From PHAA01 sp040217755 (GTDB lineage Bacteria; Bacillota; Syntrophomonadia; Syntrophomonadales; Syntrophomonadaceae): a DNA stretch of 10,693 nucleotides. The translations under genes were made by a program, and so were the position numbers. The notes beneath the pieces are model-generated. The model was not told the DNA's origin, searched no databases, and saw only the letters and a list, made by a program, of their open reading frames with translations. The stretch is from positions 1 to 10,693 of the forward strand of contig JBEHWJ010000073.1 of NCBI GenBank assembly GCA_040217755.1, given 5' to 3'. This document shows, piece by piece, positions 6,753 to 10,693 of this stretch (positions are counted from its first letter, which is position 1; each line of letters begins with the position of its first letter).

Positions 6753-7616
6753 CTATCGGCGGGCGGCATATTTACTGGCATTGAGCCCCGCCACCTGGCC
6801 TTCTCCAACCGATTTGGCCACTTGGTAGGGAGGACCGGTGCAATCGCCGGCAGCATATATTCCGGGCAGATTGGTTTCCTGTTGACGGTTGACGGTTATG
6901 TGGTTATTTTTGATCTCCAATCCGGGAATCAAGCGGTCAGGGGCTGTCTCTCCGCCCAGTACGAACAATCCTTCGGCGTTGATGGTTGAGCCATCCTTTA
7001 ATTGCAGCCCTTGAACGAAATCCTCTCCAACTATGCCCACCGGTTTACTATCCATAATCCTAATATTAGGGTCCAGATTCCCAACCCCCTTGTATAACGG
7101 GAGGTAATAGACCTGGTTGCAGATCTCAGCCATGAAATCGGCCTCTTCTTCGGCTTCGGTGCTATGACCGATAATAATCACATCCTTGCCTCGATACATG
7201 GGTCCGTCACAGGTGGCACAGTAGCCCAATCCCTTACCCAGAAAATGCTCTTCCCGGGGCAGGGAGGGGCGATAAGGTATCCCGGTGGCAATCACGATGG
7301 TGCGGGAAGTGATTACCTCGTCGCCGACCAGGATATTGAACATACCTTCCCATTCATTGATGCTGGTGGCCTTATAGTAAATTATCTCTACGCTCTTCTG
7401 GCGAACATGCTGCATAAATTTGTCCAGTAGTTCGCTCCCGCTTATGTCAGGCAAACCTAAATAATTATCGATTTTCTGCGCTTTATGCAGGGGCGGACTG
7501 CATACTTCAGCGCCTATCACTATCACCTTTTTGTTGCGGATTGTAGCGTTGACCGCCGCCGATAGCCCTGCCGGACCACAGCCCAGGATGGCCAAGTCAT
7601 ATAAATCATGCCTCAT
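6753..7616 (-). CDS. Thioredoxin-reductase-like flavoprotein lacking NADPH-binding motifs
   Basis: A 287-residue FAD/dithiol enzyme of the thioredoxin reductase fold. It has the FAD-binding GCGPAG (about 12-17), the redox pair Cys133/Cys136 in GYCATCDG, and the C-terminal FAD motif YAAGDCTGPPYQ (about 254-265). The nucleotide-binding half is unusual: the expected GGGES is GHSTE followed by AEEEADF, and the HRRxxxRA motif is absent, replaced by YYLPLYKG. This resembles the ferredoxin-linked, pyridine-nucleotide-independent reductases (FFTR type) described from Clostridium and relatives, so ferredoxin or another low-potential donor is a likely electron source. That is inference from motif loss. 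The start chosen is ATG 7616, because AAGGAGG lies exactly 8 nt upstream; an ATG at 7634 would start before that site and adds six residues. It follows the NRDE gene by 155 nt in the same direction and precedes scfA by 448 nt. Alternative: another dithiol flavoprotein oxidoreductase. Confidence 0.85.
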   Translation of the reverse strand: MRHDLYDLAILGCGPAGLSAAVNATIRNKKVIVIGAEVCSPPLHKAQKIDNYLGLPDISGSELLDKFMQHVRQKSVEIIYYKATSINEWEGMFNILVGDEVITSRTIVIATGIPYRPSLPREEHFLGKGLGYCATCDGPMYRGKDVIIIGHSTEAEEEADFMAEICNQVYYLPLYKGVGNLDPNIRIMDSKPVGIVGEDFVQGLQLKDGSTINAEGLFVLGGETAPDRLIPGLEIKNNHITVNRQQETNLPGIYAAGDCTGPPYQVAKSVGEGQVAGLNASKYAARR

Positions 7617-7624
7617 TCGATCTG

Positions 7625-7631
7625 CCTCCTT
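7625..7631 (-). promoter_or_regulatory. Perfect Shine-Dalgarno fixing the flavoprotein start
   Basis: AAGGAGG on the minus strand, 8 nt before ATG 7616. It lies inside the longer reading from ATG 7634, so the shorter protein is preferred. Confidence 0.8.
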
Positions 7632-7771
7632 CATGGTTGTTTTGAACCCCTAATGTTAGTATCCATTTGCCTCCGGATTTTACCGGATAGCTATCATAAT
7701 ATTCTTTCCTTTGAACCTGCAGGTATGTCATTAATTGAAAGAAGATTGCTGTCCAGTACCGCCCCTTACGA

Positions 7772-8542
7772 TCAGCCTTCAATAGAAAACTCATTAAAAA
7801 CCATATCAGCATTATCTTGATTTCCACACATGAAGCTCTTTTCCCAGAACCGTACGTGGTTGCGGCGATCGACCAACAAGATCGAAGTGGACCGGGTACC
7901 GTAATTCTCTCCAGCGATGAACACCGATGAGAGCAGTCGTTCAAGCTCAAGGCTTACCCCTGTCTTGGGCAATTCGTGGTCCGGGGCCTGCTGTTTATCA
8001 GCCATGATACTGAAAAGCTTGTCCACCTCTATTTCTTCCTTTCGCAAGCAATCCTTAAAATGCCGCAAGCTGCGGTAGACTTTAGGCCAGCAAACGTCCA
8101 GCAGACTGTTGCTTAACCCGTGAAGTCCTGGTTGTACCTTGAGCATCGCCGGCTCCCGGTTGGAAAAATAGTATAGCTCCGCCGGCGTTCCTGCCAACAG
8201 GTTGTAGCCGTCATACTTTTGTGCACTTTCGAAAAGTCTTTCCATGAATACGTCCGGGGTATCCCCCCCAATCAGATAATTATGGACCAGCGCTCCGCGC
8301 GAAGGAGCACCGTGCTTGTTTTGGCGGGGGTCTCGATAGTTGGTTAAGGCCGCCCACCGACCGGTTTTGGTTATTCCCATCCAGGTCCCCCCCTGAAGCA
8401 GATCCTTCCCGGCCAATAGGTCGGGGTACTCCGACCAGAAGGCCGCGGATTGGGTGGGGCGCTGGTAGAACTCATCACGATTGGCCGCCATCACCAATTT
8501 GTAACGGGGATGGTAGTCCAGGGCAAAAACTATTGTACACAT
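7772..8542 (-). CDS. NRDE family protein (TANGO2-like)
   Basis: A 256-residue protein of the NRDE/TANGO2 family, found in bacteria and eukaryotes, with an Ntn-hydrolase-type fold predicted and no settled bacterial reaction. Family hallmarks are present: N-terminal MCTIVF with the conserved Cys2 (the candidate nucleophile if processed), NRDEFYQRPT at residues 21-30, GGTWMGITKTGRWAALTNYRDP at about 51-72 with SRG soon after, HGLSNSLLD at 141-149, and GENYGTRSTSILLVDR at about 211-226. Length is normal. ATG start at 8542 with GAGGTGG about 5 nt upstream. A possible -10 box TATAAT lies at 8606-8611 (minus strand) but with a poor -35; an exact TTGACA at 8595-8600 has no good -10. No signal peptide or membrane segment is seen. 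The flavoprotein gene follows in the same direction after 155 nt without a clear terminator, so the two may be co-transcribed. Confidence 0.9.
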   Translation of the reverse strand: MCTIVFALDYHPRYKLVMAANRDEFYQRPTQSAAFWSEYPDLLAGKDLLQGGTWMGITKTGRWAALTNYRDPRQNKHGAPSRGALVHNYLIGGDTPDVFMERLFESAQKYDGYNLLAGTPAELYYFSNREPAMLKVQPGLHGLSNSLLDVCWPKVYRSLRHFKDCLRKEEIEVDKLFSIMADKQQAPDHELPKTGVSLELERLLSSVFIAGENYGTRSTSILLVDRRNHVRFWEKSFMCGNQDNADMVFNEFSIEG

Positions 8543-8652
8543 AAGCCCACCTCGTTCATCAAGTTAACCCAGAATTACGCCAATTTTACATCCCTGTCAA
8601 GCTCTATTATAGCCAAATTGGTATGTTTAATATTAATAAGCCCCGGCCACAC

Positions 8653-8880
8653 TCACCGAAACACATTACCCAGCATCGCTTCATCGCCTATTCCGATGCT
8701 GGCCATCCGGGGTTTACTGTAACTGTACAGGAATCTTAAACAAACTAAATCGATAATCAGGGTATCCATGGTTACAATGGCGATCAAATCGGAACGACAC
8801 CACAGACAGAAGCCTATAGCCACTATCAGACTGCCAATCATCTTGATCCAGGCTATACCGTTGGATTGACCTTGCATCAA
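8653..8880 (-). CDS. Doubtful small hydrophobic protein
   Basis: An open frame of 75 codons read from TTG 8880 or the adjacent ATG 8877. The translation has two hydrophobic stretches (about residues 12-27, with IGSLIVAIGFCLW, and about 32-53), so a two-helix membrane peptide is conceivable. Against it: no Shine-Dalgarno precedes any of its starts, no family is recognised, and a 9-bp inverted repeat runs through its 3' end. It may simply be open by chance in the divergent spacer. Confidence 0.2.
   Translation of the reverse strand: MMQGQSNGIAWIKMIGSLIVAIGFCLWCRSDLIAIVTMDTLIIDLVCLRFLYSYSKPRMASIGIGDEAMLGNVFR
8670..8702. repeat. Perfect 9-bp inverted repeat in the divergent spacer
   Basis: ccagcatcg (8670-8678) and cgatgctgg (8694-8702) flank a 15-nt loop. 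No T-run follows on either strand. It could be a binding site or RNA hairpin in the divergent spacer, or chance. Confidence 0.4.
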
Positions 8881-8927
8881 GGAGTAGCAGCGGCTGGGCG
8901 GTTGAGATATTTGAAATAATTTAGGTT

Positions 8928-8955
8928 TTGTTTCTATACCGGTAACAAGTATAAT
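8928..8955 (+). promoter_or_regulatory. Probable sigma-A promoter of the acyl-CoA dehydrogenase gene
   Basis: TTGTTT (8928-8933), 16-nt spacer, exact TATAAT (8950-8955), predicting a start near 8961 and a leader of about 30 nt. The spacer contains the 8-bp palindrome TACCGGTA (8937-8944), a possible operator for a dimeric repressor. Confidence 0.5.
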
Positions 8956-8976
8956 AAGGCAATGGGAGATTTTTGT

Positions 8977-8983
8977 AGGAGGG
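8977..8983 (+). promoter_or_regulatory. Shine-Dalgarno fixing the dehydrogenase start
   Basis: AGGAGGG lies 8 nt before ATG 8992. It rules in this ATG over the in-frame ATG at 8962, which has no such site and nearly coincides with the predicted transcription start. Confidence 0.85.
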
Positions 8984-8991
8984 ATGCTTTA

Positions 8992-10143
8992 ATGGACTTC
9001 AATTTAACCGAAGAGCAACAACTTATCCAAGAGTCAGCCCGCGAATTCGCAACCAAGATAATTGCCCCTTTAGCTCGGCAGATCGATCAAGAAGATAAGG
9101 TCCCGGGGGAAATCCTGGATGGAATGGCCGAGCTTGGCTTTATGGGTATCCCTTTTGAAGAAAAGTATGGGGGCAGCGGCCTGGGCTATGAATACTATGT
9201 ACTCGTTCAAGAGCAGATTGCGCGAGCCTCTGCGGGAGCAGCAACCATCTTCACAGTACACATGCTGGGCGCCGACGCCATTGCCATCTTCGGCACCGAA
9301 GAGCAGAAGGATCGTTATTTCCCCGGCATATGCAAAGGGATACTACATCCGTCGTTCGCTTTTACCGAACCCGAAACCGGATCTGATCCCAAGCAATTGG
9401 TCACCACCGTCACCCAGGATGGGGATTATGCAGTCATTAACGGAACAAAGCGATTCATATCTGCGGCCGCTTATGAAGGGCCTATAGTGGTATTCGGCAA
9501 GGATGCCGAGGTTGGGGGAGTAAGCGCCTACATTGTCGATAAATTCTGTCCGGGTTACTCCTTATCTCCACCCTGGGAAAAAATCGGTGGCCATGGAAGC
9601 CCGGTATACGATGTGTATCTAAAGGACGTCCGGGTGCCGGCCTCCAATTTGTTGGGGAAAAGAGGCCAGGGATTCGATATCCTGTTACTGGGGATAGCTT
9701 TCGGGAAGATTGGAACTTCAGCTATTGCCCTGGGAGGCATCCTGGCCGCTTACGAAGAAGCCATCAAATATGCCAAAGAGAAATTACACCGGGGTAAACC
9801 TATCGCCAAGTTCCAGGCTATCCAGCTGAAAATCGGACATCTGGCCGCCAAATATCACAGTACCCGCTGGATGTGTTATCGCCTTGGTACCCTTGCCAAT
9901 GATATCCTGTCCAAGCGATCCAGCGATTGGAGTAAATTTGAGGCAGAAGCGGCTTTGGTAAAAGGTTACGCGAGTGACACGGCCGTAGAAGCAGCCAGGC
10001 TGTCAATGGACGTACATGCTTCCTATGGTCTGACCAAGGACTTCCCCATCGAAAGGATATACCGGGATGCCATTATCTGCCCGCAAATAGAAGGGGTTTC
10101 CGATATGCAACGTATAATTTATGCCGGTTCAGTCCTGGGTTAG
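8992..10143 (+). CDS. Acyl-CoA dehydrogenase
   Basis: An FAD enzyme oxidising acyl-CoA to trans-2-enoyl-CoA, the first step of beta-oxidation; 383 residues, normal for the soluble family. The N-terminal helical domain starts MDFNLTEEQQLIQESAREF. The middle beta domain has FAFTEPETGSDP, matching the family signature that contacts FAD and substrate. The C-terminal helical domain ends in IEGVSDMQRIIYAG, where Glu367 aligns with the catalytic base of short-chain and butyryl-CoA dehydrogenases; the usual YEGTS(E/D)IQR reads IEGVSDMQR here. Chain-length preference cannot be read from the sequence. No electron-transfer flavoprotein genes lie next to it in the window. It is transcribed alone from its own promoter, ends at a strong terminator, and converges on a sigma-54 activator. 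The setting suggests regulated fatty-acid or amino-acid-derived acyl-CoA oxidation. Confidence 0.93.
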   Translation: MDFNLTEEQQLIQESAREFATKIIAPLARQIDQEDKVPGEILDGMAELGFMGIPFEEKYGGSGLGYEYYVLVQEQIARASAGAATIFTVHMLGADAIAIFGTEEQKDRYFPGICKGILHPSFAFTEPETGSDPKQLVTTVTQDGDYAVINGTKRFISAAAYEGPIVVFGKDAEVGGVSAYIVDKFCPGYSLSPPWEKIGGHGSPVYDVYLKDVRVPASNLLGKRGQGFDILLLGIAFGKIGTSAIALGGILAAYEEAIKYAKEKLHRGKPIAKFQAIQLKIGHLAAKYHSTRWMCYRLGTLANDILSKRSSDWSKFEAEAALVKGYASDTAVEAARLSMDVHASYGLTKDFPIERIYRDAIICPQIEGVSDMQRIIYAGSVLG

Positions 10144-10185
10144 GCTGTAATAGAGGCTTTCTATTTATTTATACCGCCTGAATTA

Positions 10186-10217
10186 AGAAATGCTGGGCCC
10201 ATCCACCCAGCATTTCT
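10186..10217. terminator. Bidirectional terminator between convergent genes
   Basis: A 12-bp perfect stem (agaaatgctggg 10186-10197 with cccagcatttct 10206-10217) and 8-nt loop. The plus-strand exit is T-rich (aatttgttatt) and the minus-strand exit reads TAATTC. It lies 42 nt past the dehydrogenase stop and 100 nt past the regulator stop, so it probably ends both transcripts. Confidence 0.85.
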
Positions 10218-10317
10218 AATTTGTTATTCGAGCCTGATTTCCACAGGTTATTGGCATTCTTACCAGGGTAAAGCGGAACAGGATTGAAACTGGAATACTG
10301 TACTAGAGTCTAATGAT

Positions 10318-10693
10318 CTAATTACTTATAGCATAGCTCCTCATTTTCCTATATAAAGTGTTGCGCGAAATACCCAGCTCGGTGGCCGTCTTGCTGACGT
10401 TACCCCCATATTTATCCAGTATCCGGAGTATCCTTTCTTTTTCCTTTTCCCCCGCCTGCGCCTTGCGAGTGGTGCGGTTGGTGTGGAGGGATGGAATAGG
10501 AGCGATTTCCTTGTATCCTCCGTTAAGGCTAGCTTCGTGGTCGCCGTTCTGGGCTGCTACAATCTCCCGTGGCAAACAATCAAATGTGATATGACTGTCC
10601 TCTGCCAATAAAAGGGTTCTCTCCACGACGTTCTGCAATTCCCGGATATTACCAGGCCAATCATAGGCTTGCACGACATCGATAACCTCGTCA
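10318..10693 (-). CDS. Sigma-54-dependent activator, C-terminal part (cut by window edge)
   Basis: Only the last 124 residues are in the window; the frame is open to the right edge, so the true start lies outside. The fragment begins in the end of the AAA+ sigma-54 interaction domain, with YDWPGNIRELQNVVER, the signature that closes this domain. A variable, polar linker follows, then a Fis-type helix-turn-helix (EKERILRILDKYGGNVSKTA, then ELGISRNTLYRKM) that binds DNA at upstream enhancer sites. The sensor domain, which would tell the signal, is not visible. Such regulators often sit next to the acyl-CoA metabolism genes they control in syntrophic clostridia, but the adjacent dehydrogenase shows a sigma-A-like promoter and no clear -24/-12 element, so a regulatory link is unproven. 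Confidence 0.93.
   Translation of the reverse strand, partial: DEVIDVVQAYDWPGNIRELQNVVERTLLLAEDSHITFDCLPREIVAAQNGDHEASLNGGYKEIAPIPSLHTNRTTRKAQAGEKEKERILRILDKYGGNVSKTATELGISRNTLYRKMRSYAISN

Larger units (their letters stand above)
8543..8991. other. 449-bp spacer between NRDE and acyl-CoA dehydrogenase genes
   Basis: A divergent intergenic region. It holds candidate minus-strand promoter elements for the NRDE gene (TTGACA 8595-8600; TATAAT 8606-8611), a 9-bp perfect inverted repeat (8670-8702), one low-confidence minus-strand ORF for a small hydrophobic protein (8653-8880), and the dehydrogenase promoter and ribosome binding site (8928-8983). Nothing else is recognised. Confidence 0.6.

Noticed and set aside
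7606..7731. A 41-codon minus-strand frame overlapping the flavoprotein start
   Set aside because: No ribosome binding site before its ATG, no recognisable family, and its end overlaps the well-supported start and Shine-Dalgarno of the flavoprotein gene.
8585..8613. Plus-strand promoter TTTACA - 17 nt - TATAGC
   Set aside because: The -10 box matches only four of six positions, and no plus-strand gene begins within about 380 nt. The dehydrogenase has a better, closer promoter.
8861..8876. Sigma-54-like promoter ttggattgaccttgca upstream of the dehydrogenase gene
   Set aside because: GG and GC are separated by 9 nt instead of the required 10 and the CAC part of TGGCAC is missing. The sigma-A-like elements at 8928-8955 fit better.

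Overview
The window looks like a chromosome segment from an anaerobic, low-to-mid GC Firmicute of class Clostridia, quite possibly a Syntrophomonas-like fatty-acid oxidiser. This placement is inference. It rests on a complete SCIFF ranthipeptide locus (a clostridial hallmark), strong AGGAGG-type ribosome binding sites with frequent TTG/GTG starts, Gram-positive wall genes, a pyridine-nucleotide-independent-looking thioredoxin reductase, and an acyl-CoA dehydrogenase beside a sigma-54-dependent regulator.

Layout, right to left, because most genes are on the minus strand. The right edge holds the 3' end of a sigma-54 activator (10318-10693, partial). It converges on a plus-strand acyl-CoA dehydrogenase (8992-10143), and the two share a strong bidirectional terminator (10186-10217). 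Position 8543-8991 is a 449-bp spacer with the dehydrogenase promoter, an inverted repeat and one doubtful small membrane ORF. Minus-strand genes then follow: an NRDE-family protein (7772-8542), a thioredoxin-reductase-like flavoprotein without recognisable NADPH motifs (6753-7616), a 448-bp spacer with a good promoter, the SCIFF precursor peptide scfA (6167-6304), an intrinsic terminator, and its radical SAM/SPASM maturase scfB (4658-6073). After these come a LysM-G5-M23 wall hydrolase (3305-4615), a canonical NADPH thioredoxin reductase trxB (2326-3231), a secreted HExxH metallopeptidase (1383-2240), and murA (117-1376) ending at a terminator.

The most notable system is the scfA-scfB pair. 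ScfA is exactly 45 residues with six cysteines, is read from a TTG codon and is too short for a usual ORF cut-off. Its Cys32 and Thr37 sit at the positions joined by the thioether in characterised homologues. A terminator hairpin between precursor and maturase should give excess precursor over enzyme. Two thioredoxin reductase paralogues of different electron-donor type lie on either side of this locus. The left part (M23 hydrolase, exported metallopeptidase, murA) is concerned with peptidoglycan synthesis and remodelling; the right part with acyl-CoA oxidation and its regulation.
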